34,567 bases of DNA, from the IMG/VR virus record IMGVR_UViG_3300009790_000035, positions 1 through 34,567 of that record; one strand, 5' to 3'. The number at the start of each line of letters is the position of its first letter. Position 1 is the first letter of the stretch. The DNA is from a virus. Under the pieces are notes generated by a model. The model was not told the DNA's origin. It did not search any database and was given only the letters and a program-made list of their open reading frames with translations. Shown here one piece after another: positions 5,945-15,454 of this stretch. The translations under genes were made by a program, and so were the position numbers.

Positions 5945-7234
5945 TTATTGACCGGCTACTGTACCGGAATTGTTTAATGTTACGTAACTGCGGTTATAGA
6001 CGTAATATCCAGCAGATCCACCGCCAGATCCTCCAGATCCTCCAGATCCTGATGATCCTCCAGATCCTCCAGAACCATTACCATGGTTTCCGTTAGCACC
6101 TGAGTTTCCTGTGGCTCCTTGGTTACCTGTAGCTCCAGTGCTTCCAGATGCGCCACTGTTTCCAAATGACCCTCCGGCTCCTCCGGTTCCTCCAGTACCA
6201 CCTGTACCACCTGTTCCTCCAGTACCACCTTGTCCAGAGTTGCTTCCATTATTACCACCGCTAGATCCTCCAGATCCGCTAGAACCACCGGCTCCACTGC
6301 CACCAGATTCTGCTGACCAATTATCTCCTTGTCCTTTACCGCCGTAACCACCGGCTCCACCGGAACCTCCAGATCCACCGGAACCTCCGCCAGCTCCTGC
6401 TTGGTATTGGGTATAGTTACATGCTTGACACCAACCCCAAGTACTTCCGTCATCACTGTCATCTCTACATGCGGTGCAACCCCAACAATGGTGAGAGTTA
6501 GTGTTTCCACCACAATTCCAGCGTGAACAATCTCCACCGAAAGTTGTTTTACACATATCTACTCTTCCACGACAGGCAGACCAGAAACTAAATCCCCATG
6601 CAACACCTGTGCATGGACCAGACCTTGACGGCCAAGAGTAATAGTCTCCACTGTGACCATAACTTTGGTCATAGGATCCAGTACCGCCTTGTCCGCCGGT
6701 ACCGCCTTGTCCACCAGTACCGCCTTGTCCACCTTGACCTCCTCCGCCACCACCAGCTTTGATAGTAGCTCCGGAATTATTGTTTATAGTAACTCCTGAA
6801 GATTGCTCACAGTAAACAGCATGTCCACCGTTTCCGCCATTTCTAGCTCCACCATATCCATGAATATTTCCACTGTTGTCTATAACTAATGTTCCTCCCA
6901 TTCCAGCAGGAATGTAGAAAGCATGAGTATTATCTGCACCTACAGTAACTCCTGAGTTAATAACAACTCTCTTAGGAACTGTTGATGCCCAGTTAGAACC
7001 AAATGTATTAGATGCGTGGAAGTGATCTGTATTACTGTCAATAACGTGTTGAATTTCATTAACAGCTGAATAGCAGTTAGAAAGAGAAAAGGTTCCAGAT
7101 GTAGGTATAGATGTATTATTTCCCGGTACGTATGCTCCATCTCTATAGTATTCGTTCATAGAGTGAGGGGCGTTACCCCCAAACTCATCAACTAAATCTT
7201 GAATGGAAATAGTACCACTTGCAGGACATGGCAT
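5945..7234 (-). CDS. Glycine-rich tail adhesin with Cys-rich insert
   Basis: This 429-aa protein has three parts. Residues 1-55 are a tail-protein attachment module (TISIQDLVDEFGG, then SIPTSGTFSLSNCY), a type seen at the start of many phage tail proteins. Residues 60-155 are beta-rich. Residues about 160-407 are Gly-rich runs of GGTGGQ, GGSGG and GATGNQ type, compatible with a polyglycine-II helical sandwich as known for the S16 gp38 adhesin. The Gly-rich region is split by residues 190-278, which carry ten cysteines and many aromatics. The start has a good SD (GGAGG) and a TAATG overlap with the S74 gene. It is probably the distal receptor-binding protein, contacting the host surface. Gene identity is firm; the receptor-binding role is inferred from fold type and position. 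Confidence 0.75.
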   Translation of the reverse strand: MPCPASGTISIQDLVDEFGGNAPHSMNEYYRDGAYVPGNNTSIPTSGTFSLSNCYSAVNEIQHVIDSNTDHFHASNTFGSNWASTVPKRVVINSGVTVGADNTHAFYIPAGMGGTLVIDNSGNIHGYGGARNGGNGGHAVYCEQSSGVTINNNSGATIKAGGGGGGQGGQGGTGGQGGTGGQGGTGSYDQSYGHSGDYYSWPSRSGPCTGVAWGFSFWSACRGRVDMCKTTFGGDCSRWNCGGNTNSHHCWGCTACRDDSDDGSTWGWCQACNYTQYQAGAGGGSGGSGGSGGAGGYGGKGQGDNWSAESGGSGAGGSSGSGGSSGGNNGSNSGQGGTGGTGGTGGTGGTGGAGGSFGNSGASGSTGATGNQGATGNSGANGNHGNGSGGSGGSSGSGGSGGSGGGSAGYYVYNRSYVTLNNSGTVAGQ

Positions 7235-8646
7235 TATTTACCTCCTTTTAGTTCGTCTACTTCTGCTTTAAGTTCGTTTATTGCGTTTATAAGTACGCCT
7301 ACTATTTTTCCGTAGTCAACTGATTTGATTTCTTCAACTTCGCCTGTAGAAGGATCTACATCATGTGAAGTTAAAACTACTTCTGGTATTACTTCTTCTA
7401 CTTCTTGTGCAATTACACCAATAGAAGGTTTACCATTTCTTATCCACTTATAAGAAACACCACGTAACTTACCGCAGATACCAAGAGCATCATTGATAGT
7501 ATGTATGTCTGTTTTTAGTCTTGCGTCAGAGTAAGCTGTTACGTTACCGAGAGCAGTGCAGTTACCAGAAGAGTCTACGGTAAAGTTATTATTTCCAGCA
7601 CTATCTCTTATATAACAAGACCCTGCATCTGGGTAAACAATATACAAACCATTATTATGTCCTTGTATCTTAGCTGGGGTGCCATTACCTGACCAACTAC
7701 CATCAGCTAATTGAATATCACTATTTGCAGCAATAGTTACAGCACCAGCTCCACCAGCAAATGTGATGTCTCCAGTAGCTTGGTCACCAGCAACAGCTAA
7801 AAATTCATTAGCGTGCATACCATCAACTTGGTCAGCATTAATGTTTAGTCCATCAATATCTGCTTTAGTCTGATCGGCAGTGGCTCCAGATTCAATATTA
7901 TCTAATTTTGTACCGTCAGCAGCTACGTCTCTACCGTCAACTGTTCCTGTAACTGAGATGTTTCCTGTTACGTCAATACCAGCACCAAAGTCTACGTTAG
8001 GGTTTAAATCTATATGTCCATCAGCTTGGACAATTAATTTGTCAGTAGAGTTTGTATTATCTCTAATTTTAAACTGTCCACCTACGTTTTCAATTTGATA
8101 ATCAGGGTTATCATTAGAATCATTAAAAACAATTCTAGGTTGCGTATTTGTTAAAAGAATATCACCTGTTGAAGTAATATTTCCTGTTGTTGTGAGAGTT
8201 CCTGTTACGTCAATACCACCTGTAAAATCAGGTGCATCAAGTTTTGCTAGTTTTATCCAGTTACCACCATGAGCGTAATAAGCTAGTCCTGTACTGTGGA
8301 CATGAGCAAACATACCGTGGTAAGTACTTGCACTCGGCAAGTCAGATTCATTGGTGTAGACGTTTGCAAACTTAATTTTTCCTGTAGTAGTTATTTCCTG
8401 AGAACCAAAGTCAGGAGAAATCTTAGTTCCTGATATTGCAGCAGATGCGTTAATGTCTGCATTGTCTATTGTTCCTGCTGGGAGGTTAGACATGTCTTCT
8501 CTAAGAAGAGGTCTTCCACCAGCTTGTGATCCGTCATGTACGACGGCTGTATCTTTTGTGGTATCTATAGTTACTTCGCCTTCGGCACCAGTAAAGGACC
8601 CGTGTTGCGTTGTAGTACCACGTCTTAATTTTAATAATTTTGCCAT
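7234..8646 (-). CDS. Tail fibre/spike protein with C-terminal S74 intramolecular chaperone
   Basis: This 470-aa protein begins with a fibre N-terminal module (KLRRGTTTQHGSFTGAEGEV). Repeated beta-strand motifs of DVTGTLTTTGNITSTGD type follow. The C-terminus is an S74-type chaperone: AYSDARLKTDI at about residues 375-385, then GVIAQEVEEVIPEVV and a terminal helical coiled coil (KIVGVLINAINELKAEVDELK). S74 domains trimerise the fibre and usually cut themselves off at the serine of the SDxRLK motif. That serine and lysine are present, so self-cleavage is expected. It follows the gp17-like fibre with only the stop codon between them. It is likely an additional or receptor-binding fibre attached to the tail. 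Confidence 0.88.
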   Translation of the reverse strand: MAKLLKLRRGTTTQHGSFTGAEGEVTIDTTKDTAVVHDGSQAGGRPLLREDMSNLPAGTIDNADINASAAISGTKISPDFGSQEITTTGKIKFANVYTNESDLPSASTYHGMFAHVHSTGLAYYAHGGNWIKLAKLDAPDFTGGIDVTGTLTTTGNITSTGDILLTNTQPRIVFNDSNDNPDYQIENVGGQFKIRDNTNSTDKLIVQADGHIDLNPNVDFGAGIDVTGNISVTGTVDGRDVAADGTKLDNIESGATADQTKADIDGLNINADQVDGMHANEFLAVAGDQATGDITFAGGAGAVTIAANSDIQLADGSWSGNGTPAKIQGHNNGLYIVYPDAGSCYIRDSAGNNNFTVDSSGNCTALGNVTAYSDARLKTDIHTINDALGICGKLRGVSYKWIRNGKPSIGVIAQEVEEVIPEVVLTSHDVDPSTGEVEEIKSVDYGKIVGVLINAINELKAEVDELKGGK

Positions 8647-11409
8647 TTAAAGTGTACCGAAATCGAGTTGTAAATTGTTTCCGCTTATAGTTGCTACTTC
8701 TGTTAAATTCTTATCGTTGCAATCCAAGTGATTAGCAAGTGCAGGGTTAGCATCATTAATCAGACCAGCAATACCGGGAGATATTCCTACCCATGAACTA
8801 CTGTTGTAGTAATTAAGTGTATTAGATGTGCTGCTATACCAGAGATCTCCTTCCGAAGGTGATGACGGAGCACCACTCTGTATTAGGTATTCAGCTGCAT
8901 ATCTATTGACATCTGCTATTGCAGTACTAACTGTATTTACGTTTGCTATCGCACCAGCTACGGTGTTGACATTAGCTATATCTCCAGCAGTTGTATTGAC
9001 ATTTGCAATACTTCCAGCGACTGTAGTAACGTCCGATATGTTTGAACCAACAGTGTTAATTGAGTTATTTCCTGATCCTGTATTTACAGAGTCAGTAATT
9101 AATCCGTTATCTTCTACGAATGTCACAAAACCAGTAACATTGGCGATATTTTGTATTACTGTTGCACTTGGTTGTATAGGTGTATAACCATCTCCAGCAC
9201 TACCGTCATAGCTTTCCATAGCTTGGGAGCTGTTATTAAACCAGAGGTCACCATTTTGTAATGCTGTACCATCATCCCTTTGTGTAGGAGCTGTGTTAGA
9301 TATTTGATATCTATCTACAAAGTTATTAACGTCAGCCACATTAGTAGCGACTGTATTGATGTTTGTAGCGTTGGAAACAGCTGCATTTATATTTGTCTGG
9401 TTTGCAACGGCTGCATTTATATTTGATGTGTTATTTGCAACTGTCGTAACGTTAGAACTAATTCCTGCAACTGTATTTATGTTGGAAGCGTTGCTTACAG
9501 CAGCGTTAATGTTTGAAGCATTAGCTACGGCTGCATTTATATTTGTTGAATTATTTTTAACAGCATTTATATTTGTCTGATTATTAGCTACCGCATCAAC
9601 GTTTGCAATACTATTACCTACGTTATTTACGTTTGCAATATTGGTTGCAACTGTATCTATTTCAGATGTTGTTTCGTTTAAGTCAGCAGCAACTGTGTTA
9701 ATAGAAGCTATGTTAGCTCCACATGTATTAATAGAGTTATTTCCTGAGCCAGTATTAACTGAGTTAGTTATAAGACCTAAGTCTTCTGTAAATGTAACGT
9801 GACCAGAAACACTATTAATAGCTGTAATAGTTGATGCGTCAGGTGTGATAGGTGAGAAGCCGTCTCCTGCGGAGCCGTCATAAACCATCATCACTTGGTT
9901 AGAAGAACTATCAAACCATAGGTCTCCAACTGTTAGTGCTCCTCCGTCAGCTCTAGTTGTAGGAGCTGAAGTAGCTATCTGATATAAATCAGCAAAGTTT
10001 TCAATATCAACTAAGTTATTACCACAAGCCACCACCTGATTGATGTTTGTAGCAACAGTATTAACGTCTAAAGCTTTAGGAACTAATCTATGGAATTTAT
10101 ATGTATGTAATGTTGAAGTAGATTCAACTAACAATCCAAATCCTTGAGGAATTGAACTAGCAGTGACACTATTAATAGTTACTGTATTTCCAGTTCCAGC
10201 TCCGTTAGCAATAGTAATTACGTTATTGCTTGGAGTTAGAGTTGCAGATACAGCAGCAATACTAAGAATCGCAGATTGTCCAGCTGTACCTTGAGGGTTT
10301 GTAGCTGGGAAACTTGTTTCATTTGCTATTGCATCAAATCCACCAACGTCATCAATAAGGTCAATAACTCTAGCTTCAACAGCTCCAGTTGTAGCAACGT
10401 GAGTATTACCTACTGTCCAAGTTGCGTTAGTGTCTATAACGTCAGTTGAGTCTTGACGTAGAAATCTAGCGTCAGCTTCAGTTTCTGTGAAATATCTGTT
10501 GTCTAATTTACCAGCGTCTAATTCGGTTTCTGTGTAGTATCTATTATCTAATTGCCCAGTATCTAGTTGGGTTTCAGTGTAATATCTACTATCTAACTGA
10601 CCATTGTTTAGTTCAGTCTCTGTGTAGTATCTACCATCTAGAGCACCACCATCAAGCTGAGTTTCGGTATAGTATCTATTATCTAACTGACCAGCATTAA
10701 GCTCAGTCTCTGTGTAGTATCTATTATCTAAAGTGCCAGTTTCAATATCAGCAGACTGGATAGTTCCATTAACGATATTGTCTCTGTGGATTGTTATGTC
10801 AGTTGGTAAAGCACCACTGCCAAGTTTATCTAGAGTTACACTATCGTCTAATAACTTACTTCCAGCAATATCAGCTGTAGCTGAGATATCTTCGTTGACT
10901 ATAGAACCGTTAACTATGTTAGCTGAATTAACAGTTATGCCACTAGGTAGGTTCCCTGTAGCAATCTTGCTGTGTGCTATAGCAGCACTTCCGCTAATGT
11001 CAGCATCAACGATAGTTCCGTCTTTAATTTTTGCTGAAGTTACAGCCTGATCTTTTATGTCAGGAGTTTTTTGTAACTGACTTTGTTCTTGACTAGCAAG
11101 TCTAATTTGGTCATTAATAGCATTTAAGTCAGCTGCTCTGATAGAAGAACCAGCAGCAAAAACTACAGCTGGTGTATCTAAGCCAGTCTCTCTAAATATA
11201 TGAACATTCCCTGTACCCGCTGCTGCTTGAGCACCGAGAGTAGCGGTTGTACCTACTACTTTATATTGACCAGATGTTGGGTTTGTATTTGTTGTGTATG
11301 TGAGCGCAGTTCCATCAATTTCGATTTTAATGTCACTGGCATTTATGTATTCAATTGAGAACGGATAGGAGGTACTCCCACCGTTTTTAAATTCTTCGGT
11401 TGTCGCCAT
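8647..11409 (-). CDS. Tail fibre (gp17-like) with T7-type N-terminal attachment domain
   Basis: This is a protein of about 920 aa. Residues 1-115 match the T7 gp17 N-terminal domain that docks fibres to the tail nozzle (PFSIEYINASDIKIEIDG, then the IFRETGLDTPAVVF and RAADLNAINDQIRLASQEQ helix). The rest is unlike T7. A 15-residue RYYTET(E/Q)L repeat spans about 227-318. Next come two copies of a roughly 97-residue module and long runs of a seven-residue NIN(A/T)V repeat that should form a trimeric coiled or beta-helical shaft. SD AGGATC precedes the ATG. Being longer than T7 gp17 (553 aa) is common in marine podoviruses. Host-contact function may be shared with the two downstream adhesins. 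Confidence 0.9.
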   Translation of the reverse strand: MATTEEFKNGGSTSYPFSIEYINASDIKIEIDGTALTYTTNTNPTSGQYKVVGTTATLGAQAAAGTGNVHIFRETGLDTPAVVFAAGSSIRAADLNAINDQIRLASQEQSQLQKTPDIKDQAVTSAKIKDGTIVDADISGSAAIAHSKIATGNLPSGITVNSANIVNGSIVNEDISATADIAGSKLLDDSVTLDKLGSGALPTDITIHRDNIVNGTIQSADIETGTLDNRYYTETELNAGQLDNRYYTETQLDGGALDGRYYTETELNNGQLDSRYYTETQLDTGQLDNRYYTETELDAGKLDNRYFTETEADARFLRQDSTDVIDTNATWTVGNTHVATTGAVEARVIDLIDDVGGFDAIANETSFPATNPQGTAGQSAILSIAAVSATLTPSNNVITIANGAGTGNTVTINSVTASSIPQGFGLLVESTSTLHTYKFHRLVPKALDVNTVATNINQVVACGNNLVDIENFADLYQIATSAPTTRADGGALTVGDLWFDSSSNQVMMVYDGSAGDGFSPITPDASTITAINSVSGHVTFTEDLGLITNSVNTGSGNNSINTCGANIASINTVAADLNETTSEIDTVATNIANVNNVGNSIANVDAVANNQTNINAVKNNSTNINAAVANASNINAAVSNASNINTVAGISSNVTTVANNTSNINAAVANQTNINAAVSNATNINTVATNVADVNNFVDRYQISNTAPTQRDDGTALQNGDLWFNNSSQAMESYDGSAGDGYTPIQPSATVIQNIANVTGFVTFVEDNGLITDSVNTGSGNNSINTVGSNISDVTTVAGSIANVNTTAGDIANVNTVAGAIANVNTVSTAIADVNRYAAEYLIQSGAPSSPSEGDLWYSSTSNTLNYYNSSSWVGISPGIAGLINDANPALANHLDCNDKNLTEVATISGNNLQLDFGTL
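9025..10002 (-). repeat. Duplicated ~97-residue module in tail fibre
   Basis: Two copies of the same module occur at about 9705-10000 and 9030-9325. Each runs YQI..TAPT.R.DG..L..GDLWF, then YDGSAGDG(F/Y)(S/T)PI, then a VTF(T/V)ED.GLIT(N/D)SVNTGSGNNSINT segment. They flank the NIN(A/T)V array. A third, shorter version (APSSPSEGDLWYSS) is near the C-terminus. This is an internal duplication that lengthens the fibre. Ends are approximate. Confidence 0.8.
9316..9702 (-). repeat. Heptad-like NIN(A/T)V repeat array in tail fibre
   Basis: Within the fibre gene, about residues 570-698 consist of consecutive seven-residue units such as NINAAVA, NASNINT and NVADVNN, coding for about eighteen units. 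Units are imperfect at DNA level, so this is protein-level selection and not a simple tandem DNA repeat. A shorter array of the same type lies near 8890-9030. Coordinates are approximate. Confidence 0.75.
10456..10731 (-). repeat. 15-residue RYYTET repeat, about six copies
   Basis: Six consecutive 45-bp units code for the pattern RYYTET(E/Q)L.xGxLDx; the last copies diverge to RYFTETEADARF. The repeat is visible in the DNA as recurring gtgtagtatct(a/c) blocks. It probably forms a regular shaft segment. Such 45-bp repeats could recombine and change fibre length. Confidence 0.85.
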
Positions 11410-11437
11410 CGTGATCCTTTAGGATTGATGGGTGGAT

Positions 11438-14400
11438 TTATTGAAGCCTTTTAGCTTCGTTTTGTAATCTGAGTATTTCTTCTAAATCTCCTTTCTGTTG
11501 TGCTTTTTCTATCGCCTTGTTGTAGTACTGTTTCTTATCTACTATTCCTCTTTCTGCAATTCTAGCTTCTGCTATATTCTGAGATTTTCTTAAAGCTCTT
11601 TTAAGCAATCTATGAATATTTTTATATTGACTTTTATCTAGTTCTATTCCAAGTTTCTGAGCTTTTAGAAAGTCTTTCCTGAAGTTCTTACCTTCTGGAG
11701 TATTCATTATCCTTTTAATCTCTTTCTGGAATATCTTGTCCTTACCCATGATGTATGTAACTTGTGAACGTTGAGCTGGAGAATATTCCACTCCATTGCC
11801 ATTCGTATTAAGTTGTGGTCTTCCATCAAATTCAATATCAATTAAGAATTGTTTTTCAGGAGATAGAGCATCACTTTGTTTAAAAGTAGGAGAATAAGTA
11901 TTAACTAATCTTTGCCAGAAATTTAATGGTTCTCTTATTAAACCACCATCTACCCAGTCATAAGCATCAGGTAATCCATCTTTAGTTAGTGGGTTTCTGT
12001 TGGCTAGTAACTGAGAGAAATCTTGTTCTAGTTCTTTTAACTGTGGTGTAAATAATCTAGAAAATTCATTTCTTAAGCCACTACCGGGAATGAAACTACT
12101 ACCAAAACTTGCAAGCCATCTATTCATAGCTGCTGGGTTTCCAGCTAACACATCATTCATTGGTTCAAGACCAGCTAGGAATGATTTGTTAGTAATGTTA
12201 GTAGCTAGGATATAGCCCATTTTATTAAGCCATAGTTCTAGACTTGGTGTGTCTAAAGTCTCAAAGTTATCCATAACGTCAGCAGTTAAAGCAATCCAAT
12301 CGCTTATAGCTCCTAATCCGTCATAGCTATACCATTTACCATCCCAACCTTTATAGGTACGAGCTGTCCAACCAAGTTGTTTTCTTGTCGATTGTGTAGT
12401 CTTGTCGTAATGACCATTACCACGAAGAGCATCAGCACTGAATAATCCAACAGCACTAAATACTGAAATAGTACCTATAGCTTTTCTACCTTTTAATTCA
12501 GCACGAATAGTCTCATAAGCTGCTTCAACATTTACGCTGTCTACATCAATTTGATTTGCTCTTAAAAGTCTTTCTACTTCACTACCATCCATTTGAGCGA
12601 ATGGTTTTCTAAACGCATTTAAACGATCAATAAACAAACCCATAGGGTTATGACTACCAGCAAAACGCAGCATGTTTACAGCTGTTCTTGGGAACATGAG
12701 GAATGGTTTAAATGCGGGTGCATAAGAAAGCAAAGTATTGATACCATCAACTCCAGGATTATCGAGGTTCATAGCTATCTCTCTACTTGCATACTCCACA
12801 CCTTTATCTGTAATCATTCCGTTCTCATCGAACATCTGTTTATATAAATTTGTACTTGCTTTCTTTAATTTCTTCTCTGTAACCTTCTGACCTTTACCAA
12901 TAATGGCATCATAAGCTCTACCTCTAGATTCAACACTAGCAATGAAAGATCTGGTAAATCCGTCAAATGCTGTCATGGAGTTAGCTCCAAATCTTAGCCA
13001 AGGATGTTCGGCAAGATCATTCATAGCTTCAACTCTAGCCATCATTGCTTTTGGACCATCAAAACCATCTAAAGACTTAGCATCTGCATAAGCATTTAAA
13101 GCTTCTAATGTCTTTGTATTCTTAAGTTGAAAATCTTTACGCATGATGTATTCAACAGAACTAGGATCTCTCGAAGCCTGTCTGAACACTATGTTCATAT
13201 GCTTAGTAGCTTTTTGTAAGGTATCAACAAATCCAACTGTGTACATATAGCTTGCTCTTCTTAAAGTAGCCACATCACCCTGAATCATTGCTCCAGCAAA
13301 AGTAGCTATTGGTCTTTCAATCATAAGAGCCAAGTTAGACATACCAGCTTTAAGTGGAGTACCTATAGCAGATAGAACAGAGTTATAGATATTTCCCCAT
13401 CCAGCCTGTACAAGTACAGAAGGCATATCTGGGTTTAAATCAATAAAAGCTTTTTTCCATAAACCTGTACGTTCTACAAATTGTCTATTTAATTTTGCAA
13501 TAGTATCTACGTTTCCGTCTGTAGTTTCATACATCAACATCAATGGTTTTAACATTGAAGGTTTTTCCTTATTCAACATACGGATTAGATCAATAGCATC
13601 TCTAGACTCTTTAGTTATTTTCTTAAGAGCATCTATTGTTTCTTTCTTATTTTGCCTAATGTACTCAAGTGCATTATTTAAGATTTGACCTTTACCACCT
13701 TTATTACTGAAATCTAATGTTTTAATACGATTCCAAAGATTAACCATGTTTAAAGCTCTACCTCTTGCATAAGAAGTTTGGGCTTTAAGATTCATAAGAT
13801 ATTGCAATCTATCTAACACTTGCTCTTGAGCTCTTTGTACAGCTTGTGGAACATCTTCCATAAGTCTTGCACCTTCAGCTAAATCAGAAACCTGACCACC
13901 TAATGATGTACCTAAATATGCTTGAGCACGTGCTAAGTCCATATTCATATAGTCATCAAAGTATTTCTTTATTGCATTAAATACTCCGACATACCCTTCT
14001 GAACTAAGAACTTTTATTCCTGTATCAGCATCTACACCAGTCAGGAAGTTTTCCATTACACGTTTCATCTCTGGAGTTTCCATCTCATAAAGCGCAGCAG
14101 CTAGATCTTCTCCAACTTCTTTAGCTTCTTTGTGAGTTATGACCTTTCCAGTTTGACCATGCCAGTCAATATCTAATTTAAGATCTTTGGATAATTCACG
14201 CATTGTACCTAATCCAGCATCATCTAGATTTAAACCATCTCTTAATGCAGAATCAGTAAATACACTTCCAACTCTTCCCTGAACACTATCTATATTCTTA
14301 GTAATACGTACAGCATCAAATTGAGCTGATACGATACCACCGTCATCAGCAGTTCTAAAACCTAATTCGTAGTCATCATATATATCATGCACACCTTTAA

Positions 14401-15454
14401 TTGGATTATCTAAATCAACACTTTGAGAAAGATTATATTGACCCATTTCGGTGAACTGTTCTTTTCTCTTCGTGCTGTTTATGATCATCTCATTTTCAGA
14501 TGGGTCAGCAGAGAAAACTTTCTTTGTATTTTTATTCTTAACCCACTCTTTAGCTTGTTCAGACTTTGGAACCCATTGAGTTGCATCATCAATTCCTTTT
14601 AGCTCTCTAAGTAATTTGGTACCACCTAGCAAAATATCTCCGAAGAAACTTAATCCAATTCCTTCGTTGACGTTTTTCATCCTTTTAACTTCAGGAGAAT
14701 CACTATCTAGTGTTGCTATATTATTTGGTATCCAACCGTAAGTCTGTGGCCACGCTTTCTTTAACGAACCAGCAGCGTTGTGATCTGTTTCGTTTACTGT
14801 GTTAATCCTATCGACTACACCACCAGCAAAAGCATCAGCTCCGGCATTACCCATGAATTTCATTAAAGGGTTATTACCAACCGACCAAGCAACTTTTGCA
14901 TGAGCTGCTCTACCTAAACCTTTTAACCAAATTCCTCCATATAAAGAAGGGATAACGATTGAGGATATTTCTCGAATACCTTGTAAAGTTGCACTTTCGT
15001 ACTGTGGTAATTTAGGGATATTTACCCCGGGAAGTATGTTGACTGTATCAATAGCAAAGTCAACCATACCAGCTCCCATAGCTGCTGGATAGTTAGCCCA
15101 GTTAAGAGGATTTCTTAGATCTGCTCTGTTATGAGCAAAGGTATCAGCAAAGGTAACTTTTTCACCTTTTCTGATCTTCTCATTTATTCTGTCGGCATTG
15201 TCTTTTCTACTTAAAGCGTGTCCTTCTTGTTGGACAGGCTCAATTGTATTTTCTATTTTGTTGGATTCCGTAGAATCGGAGTCGGACGTATCTAAAAATT
15301 CATTTGTCGTTTGACCTTGGTCAGCAGCTGTTGGATCGGATAACATCTGTTGTCTAGAAGCAGCTTCATTTTTAAGCTGTTCTAAATTATTCAGAAATTC
15401 TCCAGTCAACTGTGGCAAATTATTGTTCAGCTCATCCGTTATTGGCTGATTCAT
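11438..15454 (-). CDS. Internal core/ejection protein (gp16-like)
   Basis: At 1338 aa this is close to T7 gp16 (1318 aa) and last in the gp14-gp15-gp16 order. In T7, gp16 is ejected with gp14 and gp15 to build the channel that brings DNA into the cell. The N-terminal 90 residues are polar and probably disordered. The region about 110-260 has several hydrophobic or amphipathic helices (AMGAGMVDFAIDTVNILPG, IVIPSLYGGIWLKGLGRAAHA). I do not see the lytic transglycosylase (SLT) motif found at the N-terminus of T7 gp16. The start is an ATGA overlap with the gp15 stop. The C-terminus is basic and helical. Assignment rests on size, order and composition. Confidence 0.88.
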   Translation of the reverse strand: MNQPITDELNNNLPQLTGEFLNNLEQLKNEAASRQQMLSDPTAADQGQTTNEFLDTSDSDSTESNKIENTIEPVQQEGHALSRKDNADRINEKIRKGEKVTFADTFAHNRADLRNPLNWANYPAAMGAGMVDFAIDTVNILPGVNIPKLPQYESATLQGIREISSIVIPSLYGGIWLKGLGRAAHAKVAWSVGNNPLMKFMGNAGADAFAGGVVDRINTVNETDHNAAGSLKKAWPQTYGWIPNNIATLDSDSPEVKRMKNVNEGIGLSFFGDILLGGTKLLRELKGIDDATQWVPKSEQAKEWVKNKNTKKVFSADPSENEMIINSTKRKEQFTEMGQYNLSQSVDLDNPIKGVHDIYDDYELGFRTADDGGIVSAQFDAVRITKNIDSVQGRVGSVFTDSALRDGLNLDDAGLGTMRELSKDLKLDIDWHGQTGKVITHKEAKEVGEDLAAALYEMETPEMKRVMENFLTGVDADTGIKVLSSEGYVGVFNAIKKYFDDYMNMDLARAQAYLGTSLGGQVSDLAEGARLMEDVPQAVQRAQEQVLDRLQYLMNLKAQTSYARGRALNMVNLWNRIKTLDFSNKGGKGQILNNALEYIRQNKKETIDALKKITKESRDAIDLIRMLNKEKPSMLKPLMLMYETTDGNVDTIAKLNRQFVERTGLWKKAFIDLNPDMPSVLVQAGWGNIYNSVLSAIGTPLKAGMSNLALMIERPIATFAGAMIQGDVATLRRASYMYTVGFVDTLQKATKHMNIVFRQASRDPSSVEYIMRKDFQLKNTKTLEALNAYADAKSLDGFDGPKAMMARVEAMNDLAEHPWLRFGANSMTAFDGFTRSFIASVESRGRAYDAIIGKGQKVTEKKLKKASTNLYKQMFDENGMITDKGVEYASREIAMNLDNPGVDGINTLLSYAPAFKPFLMFPRTAVNMLRFAGSHNPMGLFIDRLNAFRKPFAQMDGSEVERLLRANQIDVDSVNVEAAYETIRAELKGRKAIGTISVFSAVGLFSADALRGNGHYDKTTQSTRKQLGWTARTYKGWDGKWYSYDGLGAISDWIALTADVMDNFETLDTPSLELWLNKMGYILATNITNKSFLAGLEPMNDVLAGNPAAMNRWLASFGSSFIPGSGLRNEFSRLFTPQLKELEQDFSQLLANRNPLTKDGLPDAYDWVDGGLIREPLNFWQRLVNTYSPTFKQSDALSPEKQFLIDIEFDGRPQLNTNGNGVEYSPAQRSQVTYIMGKDKIFQKEIKRIMNTPEGKNFRKDFLKAQKLGIELDKSQYKNIHRLLKRALRKSQNIAEARIAERGIVDKKQYYNKAIEKAQQKGDLEEILRLQNEAKRLQ

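Noticed and set aside
6111-6347. Plus-strand proline-rich reading frame
   Set aside because: It is the mirror of the glycine-rich adhesin codons on the minus strand (GGN read as NCC), with no RBS and no neighbours on that strand.
10456-10731. Regular spaced repeats that could suggest a CRISPR-like array
   Set aside because: The repeats are in frame, imperfect, 45 bp with no unique spacers, and code for a tail-fibre shaft.
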